DNA of 64,000 nucleotides, taken from Siminovitchia fordii DSM 16014 = CIP 108821. GTDB lineage: Bacteria > Bacillota > Bacilli > Bacillales > Bacillaceae_C. Made by a program: the position numbers and the translations under genes. Positions 34,978 to 44,581 of the stretch are shown one piece after another. Every line of letters starts with the position of its first letter. Positions within the stretch are counted from its first letter, which is position 1. The stretch spans positions 1 to 64,000 of the forward strand of contig NZ_KB894704.1 in NCBI RefSeq assembly GCF_000374565.1. The letters are read 5' to 3'. The notes beneath the pieces were generated by a model, which saw nothing but the letters and a program-made list of their open reading frames with translations, did no database searches and had not been told where the DNA came from.

Positions 34978-35391
34978 TCATTTCTCCTCCATGTGTAATT
35001 TTTCACATAGTTCAAACAAGACTCCATGACCGGATTTCGGATGCATAAACGCGACACGTGACTGGCCGGCACCTTCTCTTGGTATTTCATTCACCATACG
35101 GATACCCTTTTCCTTTAGCTCTGATATCCGTTCTTGTATGGAATGAACGCCAAATGCAATATGATGGATTCCCTCTCCGCGTTTTTCAATGAATTTTGAA
35201 ATCGGGCCATTTTCATTAAGCGATTCCAAAAGTTCTATTTTCACATTGTTCGCATCAATAAAAGCGACACGTACTTGCTGAGATTGTACTTCCTCAATGT
35301 CTATACAGTGAAAACCGAGCGTCTCCGTATAGAACACCAATGCCTCGTCAATAGATTTGACTGCTATGCCGATATGATCCACTTTTTTCAT
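34978..35391 (-). CDS. mce: Methylmalonyl-CoA epimerase
   Basis: Interconverts the (S) and (R) forms of methylmalonyl-CoA. A 137-residue vicinal oxygen chelate protein with metal ligands in VDHIGIAVKS and GIHHIAFGV and the C-terminal Glu in VLFELCEKL. ATG 35391 (MKKVDHIGIAVKSIDEALVF) has GGAGG seven bases upstream; an in-frame ATG at 35469 does not. Directly coupled to the carboxylase gene, consistent with one pathway from propionyl-CoA to succinyl-CoA. Confidence 0.93.
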   Translation of the reverse strand: MKKVDHIGIAVKSIDEALVFYTETLGFHCIDIEEVQSQQVRVAFIDANNVKIELLESLNENGPISKFIEKRGEGIHHIAFGVHSIQERISELKEKGIRMVNEIPREGAGQSRVAFMHPKSGHGVLFELCEKLHMEEK

Positions 35392-35510
35392 GCGTTTGGC
35401 CTCCGTTCCAATGATTCCTCTCCTTGCACCAGATTCATTATACATGCTTGTCTCTTTAAAATATTCCATATAAAATAGAATGTAAAGTGAAGAGATAAGG
35501 AGTGAAGAAG

Positions 35511-35606
35511 TTGACCAACAAAAAAATCCAACGACTGATCATATACTTAATGCTGTTTGCCATGATTGCCACCACAGTAATGGCCGGATTGTCATTTATG
35601 TTATAA
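35511..35606 (+). CDS. prli42: Stressosome-associated membrane miniprotein Prli42
   Basis: A 31-residue protein MTNKKIQRLIIYLMLFAMIA..., that is a short basic head followed by one membrane span ending AGLSFML. This length and pattern match Prli42, described in Listeria as the membrane anchor of the stressosome and conserved across Firmicutes. TTG 35511 is preceded by AAGGAGTG at good spacing. It is divergent from mce and followed by a terminator. Too short for standard gene finding. Confidence 0.8.
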   Translation: MTNKKIQRLIIYLMLFAMIATTVMAGLSFML

Positions 35607-35635
35607 ATGGAATAAAAAACAGAACATCCCATATA

Positions 35636-35668
35636 GAAAAAGGCCCTGCTGTTTGGCAAGGCCTTTTA
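35636..35668. terminator. Terminator between prli42 and the L,D-transpeptidase gene
   Basis: AAAAGGCC-C-TGC pairs with GCA-AGGCCTTTT around TGTTTG. A and T runs on both sides suit both converging genes. Confidence 0.8.
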
Positions 35669-36169
35669 TTGAGCTCCGGCTTCGCTGGCCAATTGTTCAA
35701 AAGACTTATCAGAATACGTAATCAATATTTTAGTTCCTGACGATACATGCTCGTACAGGCTCTCCAGGGACCTTTTTGGAAGACGGATGCACCCTTCAGA
35801 CACATACTCCCCAATTGAATGGGGCTGATTTGTTCCATGTAAGCCATAAATCCTCCCGTCCGTTCCTCTGGCGTCAAAGCCGATCCAGCGCGATCCAAGC
35901 GGATTTCGTGGGTCTCCCCCCGGAATATTTCTTTTTCGGTAATACGGATTTACCGCTTTTACCGTTACTGTGAATATTCCTTCAGGGGTAAGATCATTCG
36001 TTTTCCCAGTAGCAACCTTTGTCCGCAATCGGATTTCGCCATGGTCAAGCCACACTAGCTCATTCGTTTTCTTATTAATGATGATTATAGGATCGCCAGG
36101 CAAAATTTCCGCATCGAACGGCCAAAATGGAGAGCCGGCCAGTAGAAAGAAAATCAAAAAAACGCGCAC
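35666..36169 (-). CDS. yqjB: L,D-transpeptidase (YkuD domain)
   Basis: Peptidoglycan cross-linking or spore-wall enzyme of about 167 residues. An N-terminal hydrophobic stretch (VFLIFFLLAGSPFWPF) acts as signal or anchor; the YkuD domain carries the catalytic motif GLHGTNQPHSIGEYVSEGCIRL-like block, with His in HGTNQPHS and the nucleophile Cys in SEGCIRL. GTG 36169 has AAGGGTG upstream; GTG 36178 is the alternative. Ends in a basic/acidic tail without a LysM domain. Confidence 0.88.
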   Translation of the reverse strand: MRVFLIFFLLAGSPFWPFDAEILPGDPIIIINKKTNELVWLDHGEIRLRTKVATGKTNDLTPEGIFTVTVKAVNPYYRKRNIPGGDPRNPLGSRWIGFDARGTDGRIYGLHGTNQPHSIGEYVSEGCIRLPKRSLESLYEHVSSGTKILITYSDKSFEQLASEAGAQ

Positions 36170-36249
36170 GTTCTTCACCCTTTTTTATTAGTTTGGTTAT
36201 TGGGGTGAAATCTGATTCATACTTAGCCGGCTCATCCGTGCCAAAAAGA

Positions 36250-36687
36250 TTATACTTCCTCGCAATACTGCTCAAAATATTGCTGAAGCTTGTTTACCAC
36301 TGACATTGGATCATGCCCTTCAATTTCATGACGTTCAACCATTGTACAGATTTTTCCATCTTTCAATAAAGCAAAAGATGGAGAAGACGGTGGATAATCA
36401 GTGAAGTAACTTCTCGCCTTGGCCGTTGCTTCCCTGTCCTGTCCAGCAAATACCGTAACAAGATGGTCAGGGCGCTTATCATAGTGAATTGCATGCGCTG
36501 CTGCAGGACGGGCCACTCCTCCGGCACATCCACATACGGAATTGATCATAACCAAGGTTGTCCCTTTTCTTGCCAAAGCGACTTCCACTTCTTCCGGTGT
36601 TTGAAGCTGCTCATATCCAGCCTGTTCCATATCTTCACGGGCCTGGCGCACGATATCGTTGACATATAAATTAAAATCCATGCTCAT
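36250..36687 (-). CDS. brxB: Bacilliredoxin BrxB (YphP/YqiW family)
   Basis: A 145-residue thioredoxin-like protein that removes bacillithiol from S-bacillithiolated proteins. The active site is the CGC motif in [34 protein letters not shown] is also family-typical. ATG 36687 follows AAAGGGG. Its presence implies that the organism uses bacillithiol as a redox buffer. Confidence 0.95.
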   Translation of the reverse strand: MSMDFNLYVNDIVRQAREDMEQAGYEQLQTPEEVEVALARKGTTLVMINSVCGCAGGVARPAAAHAIHYDKRPDHLVTVFAGQDREATAKARSYFTDYPPSSPSFALLKDGKICTMVERHEIEGHDPMSVVNKLQQYFEQYCEEV

Positions 36688-36809
36688 CTATTTTTTCCCC
36701 TTTCAAATACATTCTTAATTTTACTAATGCTATCATAACAATTTGGCGGTCGTTTTATCAAATATCGGAATTTCATCAAAAGTTTTGGTTTAACTGTAAA
36801 AAATTCGGG

Positions 36810-36815
36810 TATGAT
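36810..36815 (+). promoter_or_regulatory. -10 box of a candidate small RNA
   Basis: TATGAT on the plus strand, with TTTAAC 15 bases or TTGGTT 19 bases upstream as imperfect -35 boxes. No plus-strand gene follows, but a compact hairpin unit and terminator do (36822-36886). Confidence 0.4.
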
Positions 36816-36821
36816 AAAATT

Positions 36822-36886
36822 ACATCTAGATCCATACCCCTAAACTCCCTAGATGTTTTGGATAGCCTATGGGCTGTCCCTTTTTA
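36822..36886 (+). ncRNA. Candidate small RNA with C-rich loop between brxB and meaB
   Basis: About 65 bases. First hairpin ACATCTAG / CTAGATGT encloses a loop with ATACCCCTAAACTCC; second hairpin GGATAGCC-TAT-GGGCTGTCC is followed by CTTTTT, a plus-strand terminator. Neighbouring genes are on the minus strand, and on that strand the second hairpin lacks a T-run, so it is not their terminator. Cytosine-rich unpaired loops are typical of Gram-positive sRNAs such as FsrA and RsaE/RoxS that pair with ribosome sites. No homology is claimed. Confidence 0.5.
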
Positions 36887-36904
36887 TTGGCAAAAACCTT
36901 TAAC

Positions 36905-37927
36905 TTATTTTCCATAAAAAGCATCAAACAAAAGGCGACTTGCTTTAGCAACTGGCATTTCCTCATTCATTACTTTCTTTTCAATCCCTGGAACAAGTTT
37001 TTCTACCTTTTCATTTCCAAAAAAGGCGCTTTCCAACTGTTCTTTGACTTGAGCGTAAAGCCACTCCTTCGCCTGCATTTTACGTTTTTCCAGCAACAGC
37101 CCCGAATCTTTGGTCATCTTCATATATCGCTGAATCATTTCCCAAACTTGATCGATCCCTTCTTCATAAAGAGCGGAACAAGTGAGTGCCGGGGTTGTCC
37201 AGCCTTTAGTCGTCGGCTGCAAAAAATGCAGGATCTGTTTATATTCCTTCTGTGTTTTTTTAGCCAGCTCCAGATTCCCGCCGTCAGCCTTGTTTATAAT
37301 AACAGCATCCGCCAGCTCCATGACGCCCTTTTTCATGCCTTGCAATTCATCACCTGCGCCCGTTAAGACAAGCAACATAAAAAAGTCAACCATGCTCTTG
37401 ACCACCACTTCACTTTGACCGACACCAACCGTTTCAATCAATAAAATATCGTAGCCGGCTGCTTCACACGCAATAATCGTTTCCCGTGTTTTTCTGTGGA
37501 CTCCCCCAAGTGTTCCTCCGGAAGGTGAAGGCCTGATAAAAGCATTCGGATGATTCGCAAGACGCTCCATCCGAGTTTTATCCCCCAAGATGCTTCCTCC
37601 ATGCAGCGTTGAACTGGGGTCCACAGCAAGAACAGCTACACGATGTCCTTTATGGCATAATAAAAGGCCAAATGATTCGATGAAAGTGCTTTTTCCGGCT
37701 CCCGGAACTCCGGTTATACCAATCCGGATTGAATCACCGGAGTATGGAAGCAGGCGCTGCAGCATTTCCTCTGACGGCTTTTGATGGCGGGAGGCATTGC
37801 TTTCAATCAGCGTAATAGCTCTGGAAAGCATGGTACGGTCACCGGAAAGCAGTCCTTCAATTATGGCATCAACACTTGTTTCTGTCGATTTTTGCCTAAT
37901 AAATTTCTTTCGTACCTCTTCAGTCAT
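36905..37927 (-). CDS. meaB: Methylmalonyl-CoA mutase-associated GTPase MeaB
   Basis: G3E GTPase chaperone that loads and protects the B12 cofactor of methylmalonyl-CoA mutase. Walker A is [33 protein letters not shown] and NKADGGN are the other nucleotide-binding motifs. ATG 37927 ([13 protein letters not shown]) overlaps the mutB stop by eight bases and has AGGAAGTGG upstream; the frame is open 16 codons further inside mutB. Operon mutA-mutB-meaB. Confidence 0.93.
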   Translation of the reverse strand: MTEEVRKKFIRQKSTETSVDAIIEGLLSGDRTMLSRAITLIESNASRHQKPSEEMLQRLLPYSGDSIRIGITGVPGAGKSTFIESFGLLLCHKGHRVAVLAVDPSSTLHGGSILGDKTRMERLANHPNAFIRPSPSGGTLGGVHRKTRETIIACEAAGYDILLIETVGVGQSEVVVKSMVDFFMLLVLTGAGDELQGMKKGVMELADAVIINKADGGNLELAKKTQKEYKQILHFLQPTTKGWTTPALTCSALYEEGIDQVWEMIQRYMKMTKDSGLLLEKRKMQAKEWLYAQVKEQLESAFFGNEKVEKLVPGIEKKVMNEEMPVAKASRLLFDAFYGK

Positions 37928-40088
37928 CGGGTTCATCCACTTCCTCATATCCGAGCCTGTCATATATTTCTTCAATCACTTTTTGGGCCGCGACAGGAAT
38001 GACAGTGCCTGGTCCGAAAATAGCGGCAGCCCCGTTCTCTTTAAGGAAATCATAGTCCTGCGGAGGAATGACACCGCCAATCACCACAATGATATCTTCT
38101 CTCCCGATTTTCACCAATTCCTCGATCAGTTTAGGCAGCAATGTGCGATGGCCGGCAGCCAGAGAGCTAACCCCGATAACATGGACATCATTTTCAGCTG
38201 CTTGTCTTGCCGTTTCTTCAGGCGTTTGGAACAATGGGCCAATATCAACATCGAATCCCAGGTCAGCAAATGCGGTTGCAATGACTTTAGCTCCGCGATC
38301 ATGGCCATCCTGGCCCATTTTGGCAATTAAAATCCTTGGCCTCCGCCCCTCGTTTTCCATGAATTCGTCAGTCATTTCTTTGATCAGGGTAATTTCCTCC
38401 TCGTTGGAGAAATGGGAGCCGTATACGCCGCTGATTGACCTGATTATTGCTTTGTGCCTTCCACATGCTTTTTCAATGGCTGAAGAAATTTCACCCAGGG
38501 TCGCCCTTTCCCTTGCAGCGTCAACAGCAAGCTCCAAAAGGTTTGCTGAGCGGCTCGCTGCACCTTCGGAAAGCTTTTTCAAAGCTGCCTGGACCTTGTC
38601 TTCGGAACGCTGTGCTTTCAGCTGCTTGATACGCTCCAACTGCTTCTCCCTTACAGCTGTATTGTCTATATTTAAAATCTCAATTTCCTCTTCCTGCTCC
38701 AAACGGAATCGGTTCACTCCAATGATTGTCTCTTTATTGGAATCAATCAAAGCCTGTCGTCTGGCAGCAGCTTCTTCAATCCGCATTTTCGGAAGACCGG
38801 TTTCAATCGCTTTCGTCATTCCGCCCAGTTCCTCGATTTCTTCGATATGGTTCCAAGCCCTTTTCATCAATTCATCAGTCAATGTTTCAACATAATACGA
38901 ACCGCCCCAAGGATCAATGACGTTCGTCAACCCCGTTTCCTCTTGCAAAAACAGCTGGGTATTCCGTGCGATTCGGGCTGAAAAGTCTGTCGGAAGAGCA
39001 ATCGCTTCATCAAGTGCATTCGTATGAAGGGATTGTGTATGTCCCGTGGCAGCAGCATGGGCCTCAATCAATGTCCGGACCACATTATTATAAGGGTCCT
39101 GTTCCGTCAAACTCCATCCGGATGTTTGGCTATGTGTGCGCAGGGCCAGCGACTTGGTCTTCTTAGGTTCAAACGGACTCATCAGTTTCGCCCACATCAT
39201 TCTTGCCGCCCGAAGCTTCGCCACTTCCATGAAGTAATTCATTCCAATCCCCCAGAAAAATGAAAGGCGCGGGGCAAAAGAATCTATGTCAAGACCGGCT
39301 TTCAAACCTGTTCTGACATACTCAAGCCCGTCCGCTAGAGTATAGGCCAACTCTATATCCGCCGGTGCACCTGCCTCCTGCATATGGTAACCGGAAATCG
39401 AGATGCTGTTGAACTTCGGCATATGTTTGGAAGTATATTGAAAAATATCCCCAATGATTCTCATAGACATTTCAGGCGGATAAATATACGTATTTCTTAC
39501 CATATATTCTTTTAAAATATCATTTTGAATCGTACCGGAAAGCTGCTCTTTTTTGACACCCTGCTCTTCAGCAGTCACGATGAAAAAAGCCAGCACCGGA
39601 ATGACGGCTCCGTTCATCGTCATCGATACGGACATTTGATCAAGCGGGATTCCGTCAAATAATATTTTCATATCAAGGAGGGAATCGATAGCCACTCCTG
39701 CTTTGCCGACATCTCCTTCCACTCGCGGATGATCTGAATCATAGCCGCGGTGAGTAGCCAAATCAAACGCGACCGACAGACCTTTTTGCCCCATGGCCAA
39801 ATTTCGGCGGTAAAAAGCATTGCTTTCCTCGGCGGTTGAAAATCCTGCATATTGCCGGATCGTCCATGGACGGTTGACATACATCGTCGGATATGGCCCC
39901 CGTGTAAAAGGGGGAAGCCCTGGCATCGTGTCCGTATACTCTACATGTTCTAGATCTTTTCTTGTATATAAATCTTTTATTTCGATTTGTTCATTCGTTG
40001 TAAAACTGGTGTTTTTTAGTGCCCTCTGATTTTGGGGAATCACCGTAAACCGGGGTACGATCGATTGGAAGTCTGGCTTTTCATCCAT
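37920..40088 (-). CDS. mutB: Methylmalonyl-CoA mutase large (alpha) subunit
   Basis: B12-dependent isomerase that converts methylmalonyl-CoA to succinyl-CoA; 722 residues. The TIM-barrel part has [20 protein letters not shown] and the C-terminal cobalamin domain has the ligand motif [14 protein letters not shown] with His as lower Co ligand, then [11 protein letters not shown] and [17 protein letters not shown] 40088 follows GGGAGGC and overlaps the mutA stop by eight bases. Works as a heterodimer with MutA. Confidence 0.97.
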   Translation of the reverse strand: MDEKPDFQSIVPRFTVIPQNQRALKNTSFTTNEQIEIKDLYTRKDLEHVEYTDTMPGLPPFTRGPYPTMYVNRPWTIRQYAGFSTAEESNAFYRRNLAMGQKGLSVAFDLATHRGYDSDHPRVEGDVGKAGVAIDSLLDMKILFDGIPLDQMSVSMTMNGAVIPVLAFFIVTAEEQGVKKEQLSGTIQNDILKEYMVRNTYIYPPEMSMRIIGDIFQYTSKHMPKFNSISISGYHMQEAGAPADIELAYTLADGLEYVRTGLKAGLDIDSFAPRLSFFWGIGMNYFMEVAKLRAARMMWAKLMSPFEPKKTKSLALRTHSQTSGWSLTEQDPYNNVVRTLIEAHAAATGHTQSLHTNALDEAIALPTDFSARIARNTQLFLQEETGLTNVIDPWGGSYYVETLTDELMKRAWNHIEEIEELGGMTKAIETGLPKMRIEEAAARRQALIDSNKETIIGVNRFRLEQEEEIEILNIDNTAVREKQLERIKQLKAQRSEDKVQAALKKLSEGAASRSANLLELAVDAARERATLGEISSAIEKACGRHKAIIRSISGVYGSHFSNEEEITLIKEMTDEFMENEGRRPRILIAKMGQDGHDRGAKVIATAFADLGFDVDIGPLFQTPEETARQAAENDVHVIGVSSLAAGHRTLLPKLIEELVKIGREDIIVVIGGVIPPQDYDFLKENGAAAIFGPGTVIPVAAQKVIEEIYDRLGYEEVDEPDD

Positions 40089-41943
40089 TTCTTTCTGCCT
40101 CCCATCGGTTTAACATTCCATGTAGCTTTTCAACTATATTTTGTCCCGTGTAAAATGTGCCATCCATTTGGAGTGACTCCAGTTCTTCTTCTGTAAATTT
40201 TCCGGCAATATCCAAATGAATACCGGGCATCCTTTCTTTTGCCCACCTCCCGATTTCTGCGGCGAATTCATTATAGAGAGAATCCGGACCGCATAAACAA
40301 AAGGTCGTTTCAGTTGATTCCTCAATGTATCGCTTAATGTCAGATAAGTCCTGAAGCTCTTCACTCCAGACAGCTTGTATTCCTGCGGAAGACAAAACCC
40401 CCGAAACAAAGTCAGCATATGGTTTATATGCCTTCAATTCCCCAAGACAGATGATACCCACAGATGGGGCCTCGCCTCTTAAAGACAATTTGTGCGATCT
40501 TTGCCGCAGTTTCTCAAACGTGGCTGCAAGCCTTATACTTGGCAGCGGCTCGACCTTCAACTTTCCCTTACCCGCCGGAAAAGATGGGTAGCCTTCCACC
40601 GGATAGCGCACCTGCTCACCAGCCAATGCATAGACATTTACGCCAACTGCCCTACTCTTTCTATTCTCCATATCTTTCAATCTATCAGTAGCAACCTGAT
40701 GAATCCTCTCTTGCAACCATCCTTCTTCCAAGACTTCAATTATGCCGCCTTTTTTGTCAATTTCCTTGAAAAATTCCCACCCTTTATTGACTAAATGTGA
40801 TGTTAACGTCTCAATATAATAGGAGCCTCCTGCCGGGTCGACAACCTGATCCAAAAGGGCTTCTTCCTTTAATAACAGCTGAGTATTTCTGGCAATTCTT
40901 CTTGAAAAATTATCCGGATTTCCTGACAATTCATCAAATGGTGCCACATGAAGATAGTTGACACCGCCGAGTATTCCAGCAAGTGCTTCATTACCTGCAC
41001 GGAGAATATTTACAAAGGGATCCAGGACAGACTTTGTGAGGTTGGCTGTTTCTGCGCTAATCGGAACAGACTGTTCGCCTTCCGGTATTCCATAAACATC
41101 AGCAATTGTTTTCCAAAGCACCCTGAAAGCCCTGAATTTCGACAACTCCATAAAAAAATCAGCTCCAATGGCAAATCGGAAAATCAACTTGCTAGCGGTT
41201 TCCGCCGGAGACCACCCTGATTTTTTCATCCGTTCAATATACAATACGGCCAATGATAAAGAAATTCCAAGCTCTTGTACTGCGTGAGCTCCTGCTTCTT
41301 TATAAGACGATGTATCAATCAAAATAGTATGTAAAGATGGAAATTGCCGGTCTAGCTCCTTTATCTGAGAAATCCAATGTTCCATTTGGCTGCTTCCAGG
41401 ATTATGGATATAGCCTTTATTAAGCTCTCCTGTTATAAAATCCGCTGCAACCGCTCCATTGAGATCAATATTTACATTAAGCAGCTTTTCAGCGATGATG
41501 TCAAAACGACTGCCAGCAAAAATAAGCAGCGGGATTTGGTCCAGCGGAATGATATTGTTTAATTCTTCGAAATTTACATGATCAACCTCATCGAGGTGTA
41601 GAGGGTCGAAAGCCACCGCCTCCTGTCCTCTTTCCAAAGACAGTTTTAATTGGCGCGTTAATTCTTTCCAATCCTCCATTTTCTGCTCTTGCGCGATACA
41701 CCAGCCGCGTTTGTTGTTCGAATCATCAAAACCACGTAAATAAGATCCCTCACCCGGATATTGATCTAACCGGTCATAATTGATTTGCTGCTTCGTATAA
41801 AGAGGGGCTATTTTAATATTTTCGTACGTATCTGTATACAAACCCTTCAAATCATCGTTCTTCGTCGATTTAAGCGCTGCATTTTTCCAGTCATTTACAG
41901 TTGCTTGTTTGAAGGTTGCTTGTTTTGCCTGATCAATGAACAT
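40081..41943 (-). CDS. mutA: Methylmalonyl-CoA mutase small (beta) subunit
   Basis: Non-catalytic partner of MutB, 620 residues, related to it throughout ([56 protein letters not shown]). The C-terminal B12-like domain lacks the DxHxxG motif, as normal for this subunit. ATG 41943 has AAGGAAGG nine bases upstream; GTG 41952 is too close to that site. First gene of the mutA-mutB-meaB operon. Confidence 0.95.
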   Translation of the reverse strand: MFIDQAKQATFKQATVNDWKNAALKSTKNDDLKGLYTDTYENIKIAPLYTKQQINYDRLDQYPGEGSYLRGFDDSNNKRGWCIAQEQKMEDWKELTRQLKLSLERGQEAVAFDPLHLDEVDHVNFEELNNIIPLDQIPLLIFAGSRFDIIAEKLLNVNIDLNGAVAADFITGELNKGYIHNPGSSQMEHWISQIKELDRQFPSLHTILIDTSSYKEAGAHAVQELGISLSLAVLYIERMKKSGWSPAETASKLIFRFAIGADFFMELSKFRAFRVLWKTIADVYGIPEGEQSVPISAETANLTKSVLDPFVNILRAGNEALAGILGGVNYLHVAPFDELSGNPDNFSRRIARNTQLLLKEEALLDQVVDPAGGSYYIETLTSHLVNKGWEFFKEIDKKGGIIEVLEEGWLQERIHQVATDRLKDMENRKSRAVGVNVYALAGEQVRYPVEGYPSFPAGKGKLKVEPLPSIRLAATFEKLRQRSHKLSLRGEAPSVGIICLGELKAYKPYADFVSGVLSSAGIQAVWSEELQDLSDIKRYIEESTETTFCLCGPDSLYNEFAAEIGRWAKERMPGIHLDIAGKFTEEELESLQMDGTFYTGQNIVEKLHGMLNRWEAERNG

Positions 41944-42236
41944 GACATACACCCTTCCTTTTCATGTAAACGATTTCAATATTATCTATCTCTATTTTAT
42001 TATAGTTGAGGAACTCAGACAACCGGTCAAACCAATCCAACTGGAGAGGGACCTTTCCCCTGTTGGAATTAAAAATTTTTCTGCTGCGTAATCCGTGCAC
42101 TGCTGACACTATCTCATTTCGTTCATATCAAGTGATCGAACTCTCTTTTTATAAGAAGTTATTAGATTTAACAATTGCTTGATTGAATGTTAATATATCC
42201 TATATACCAATCATCCTACAAATTGGAGTGTAAAAG

Positions 42237-42911
42237 ATGCTTAAAAAGACGAACCGTTTATCCTTGGTAGATCAGGTCATTTCTCAAATGGAGCAATTGA
42301 TTGAAAATGGGCATTGGCCAGTTGGGCATAGGCTGCCCCCTGAAATGGTGCTAATGGAGGAATTTGATGTAAGCCGAAATACACTCAGAGAGGCAATTCA
42401 AGCTTTGGTACATGCCGGTTTATTGGAATCCAAGCAAGGTAGCGGGACGGTGGTACGCTCGACCAGTGTACTGGAGGCCGCCATTCTGCGCCATGTCGAA
42501 AAGACTGGCCTGATGGAAACTTTGGAAGTCCGGTTGGCATTGGAAAAAGAGGCAGCACAACTGGCCGCCAAACGAAGAACGGAAGAAGATATTGACAAGC
42601 TTCAGGCTGCTATTGCCAAATGCCGAGATGCTGCCGAAAGAAGGCAGTTGGAAGATTTCATTACGGCAGATATCGAATTTCATAAAACAATCGTTCAGGC
42701 CTCTAAAAATCAGTTGTTGCAAGATTTATATGAACATATGACAAAGCCATTATATTCCTCGATCAAAGATTTAATGGCAATGGATACTCAGTTTTGTTAT
42801 GACAAAGAAATACATAATGAACTGTTTAAAGCCATACGTGATCAGGATGTTGAAGCAGCGGTAAATGATGTTAATGAATATATTGCACAATTTAAAAAAA
42901 GATTGACATAA
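42237..42911 (+). CDS. FadR-type GntR transcriptional regulator
   Basis: A 224-residue repressor: N-terminal GntR winged helix (VSRNTLREAIQALVHAGLLE, SKQGSGTVVRS, about residues 30-75) and a C-terminal FCD ligand domain (DFITADIEFHKTIVQASKNQ; metal-type His in FHKTI and KEIHNELFKAI). It stands 52 bases before a CynX-type transporter gene and probably controls it, perhaps also the divergent mut operon. The ligand is unknown, likely an organic acid. Confidence 0.88.
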   Translation: MLKKTNRLSLVDQVISQMEQLIENGHWPVGHRLPPEMVLMEEFDVSRNTLREAIQALVHAGLLESKQGSGTVVRSTSVLEAAILRHVEKTGLMETLEVRLALEKEAAQLAAKRRTEEDIDKLQAAIAKCRDAAERRQLEDFITADIEFHKTIVQASKNQLLQDLYEHMTKPLYSSIKDLMAMDTQFCYDKEIHNELFKAIRDQDVEAAVNDVNEYIAQFKKRLT

Positions 42912-42963
42912 GTAATCGCTATAATAAACCACAGATTTTTTGAAAATTATAGGAGGCGGCATT

Positions 42964-44217
42964 TTGAATAAAAAAGGACCAACCCTGGAGCAAATGCCAG
43001 GACATGAAGTCAATTGGTTGTTATTCATAGGAATCATTTTTATCGGATCTAATTTAAGGGCGCCGCTCACTTCGGTCGGTTCACTTATTCCATTTATACG
43101 TGATGATTTGGAAATCAGCAATGCATTAGCCGGGACAATTACAACGTTACCTCTTCTGGCATTCGCTTTTCTTTCTCCTTTTGCTCCAAAGATAGCTGAT
43201 CGATTGGGAATGGAACGGGCGATTCTTGTATCATTAATTCTGCTGACTGTTGGATTAATTGTCCGATCCACTTTTGGTGCGGGATTTCTTTTTGCCGGCA
43301 CCATCATGATTGGTTTGGCGATCGCTGTGGGAAACGTATTATTGCCCGGATATATTAAAATGAATTTTCCTTTTAAAATTGGAGTTATGACGGGTATATA
43401 TGCTGTTTTTATGAATGTTTTTGGAGCCTTGGGTTCCGGCTTGAGTGTGCCGATCTCGACAATTCGGGGAGTAGGCTGGAAAGGATCCCTAGCAGTATGG
43501 GCTATCCTTTCTGCCATCGCCATATTTTTCTGGCTGCCACAATTGCGAAAGCGGAATAAAATTGCCGTTTCGGCAACACCAACCAAAAAAGGGAGATCCG
43601 TTTGGCGCTCTCCTCTGGCTTGGAGCATCACCTTGTTTATGGGATTGCAGTCATTGATGTTTTATACTTTAATTACTTGGCTTCCAGACATTTTGAAATC
43701 TCATGGTTTCAGTTCGAATGGAGCCGGATGGATGCTTTTCCTCATGCAGTTTGCGTTGATTCCCATCACATTTGTAATCCCGGTGATCGCAGATAAAATG
43801 AAAAATCAAAAACTGTTGGCCGGGGTCACAGCCATCTTATTTTTTACAGGTATCTTTGCCTTAATGATTGGAGCAAAGCCATTATTATATATATCTGTTA
43901 TATTGATCGGAATTGCCGGCGGCAGTGCCTTCAGTCTGTCCATGATGTTTTTCAGCCTTCGGACAGTCGACGGACAACAAGCAACAGAACTGTCCGGTAT
44001 GGCGCAATCACTCGGATATCTGTTAGCTGCTACAGGACCTGTATTATTTGGAGCCTTATATGATTTGAGCGGAGAATGGCAGACCTCACTGATTATGCTA
44101 ATGATCCTATCGGGAGTGATCTTTATTGCTGGATTTGAATCAGGGAAGGATAGAGTGATTATTGACCATTCCGCTCAAAGTGTCACCCTATCAGAATCAC
44201 GTGCGGATAACAATTAA
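42964..44217 (+). CDS. CynX/NimT-family MFS transporter
   Basis: A 417-residue major facilitator with twelve hydrophobic segments; IGSNLRAPLTSVGSLIPFIR is the CynX-family signature in the first segment. Relatives include B. subtilis YycB and E. coli CynX and NimT (cyanate, nitroimidazoles). TTG 42964 is chosen because AGGAGGC lies eight bases upstream; TTG 42940 lies before that site. Transcribed with the GntR gene and closed by a terminator. Confidence 0.85.
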   Translation: MNKKGPTLEQMPGHEVNWLLFIGIIFIGSNLRAPLTSVGSLIPFIRDDLEISNALAGTITTLPLLAFAFLSPFAPKIADRLGMERAILVSLILLTVGLIVRSTFGAGFLFAGTIMIGLAIAVGNVLLPGYIKMNFPFKIGVMTGIYAVFMNVFGALGSGLSVPISTIRGVGWKGSLAVWAILSAIAIFFWLPQLRKRNKIAVSATPTKKGRSVWRSPLAWSITLFMGLQSLMFYTLITWLPDILKSHGFSSNGAGWMLFLMQFALIPITFVIPVIADKMKNQKLLAGVTAILFFTGIFALMIGAKPLLYISVILIGIAGGSAFSLSMMFFSLRTVDGQQATELSGMAQSLGYLLAATGPVLFGALYDLSGEWQTSLIMLMILSGVIFIAGFESGKDRVIIDHSAQSVTLSESRADNN

Positions 44218-44581
44218 GCGTTGAAACGAGTAGTGCATGCCGAACACATGACTAAATATTATTTTAGGAGCTTTTTAGATAACCCCTTTATTTTGATTTA
44301 TCGAAATTGATATTTTGCATATAGTCGGCGGCTTTTTGAGCTTCTGCAACGAAAACGGGTAAGCTGACAATCTCTATGTGACAAAACTACGAAAGTGCAG
44401 CACATCTCCTGTTTAGCATTTTAACAGGAGAATGTGTGTTTTTAACTTCACCTATCTCTATCCGTAAAAATCTTACCGTATGCTAGTAAGTAGATTTGGT
44501 TGCGAGGTAAAGAGTGTAGTAGACCATTTTCTGAACTTACGAGTTAAAATCATAGATTTGGATCCGAATCTACCGATCTTA
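44218..44581. other. Gene-free stretch with terminator and a possible gene remnant
   Basis: No intact gene. It carries the terminator of the transporter gene. On the minus strand 44373-44288 reads VSLPVFVAEAQKAADYMQNI followed by NFDKSK and a stop, with stops soon upstream: possibly the C-terminal scrap of a lost gene. DNA becomes more AT-rich from here through 47.2 kb. Confidence 0.35.
44398..44443 (+). terminator. Intrinsic terminator after the CynX-type transporter gene
   Basis: CACAT-CTCCTGTTTA pairs with TTAACAGGAG-AATGTG around GCATT and is followed by TGTTTTT on the plus strand only. Confidence 0.75.

Noticed and set aside
38068-38895. Open frame of 275 codons antisense to mutB
   Set aside because: Serine-rich shadow of a highly conserved gene.
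42771-43631. Open frame of 286 codons antisense to the GntR and transporter genes
   Set aside because: Proline- and Asn-rich shadow spanning two real genes on the other strand.
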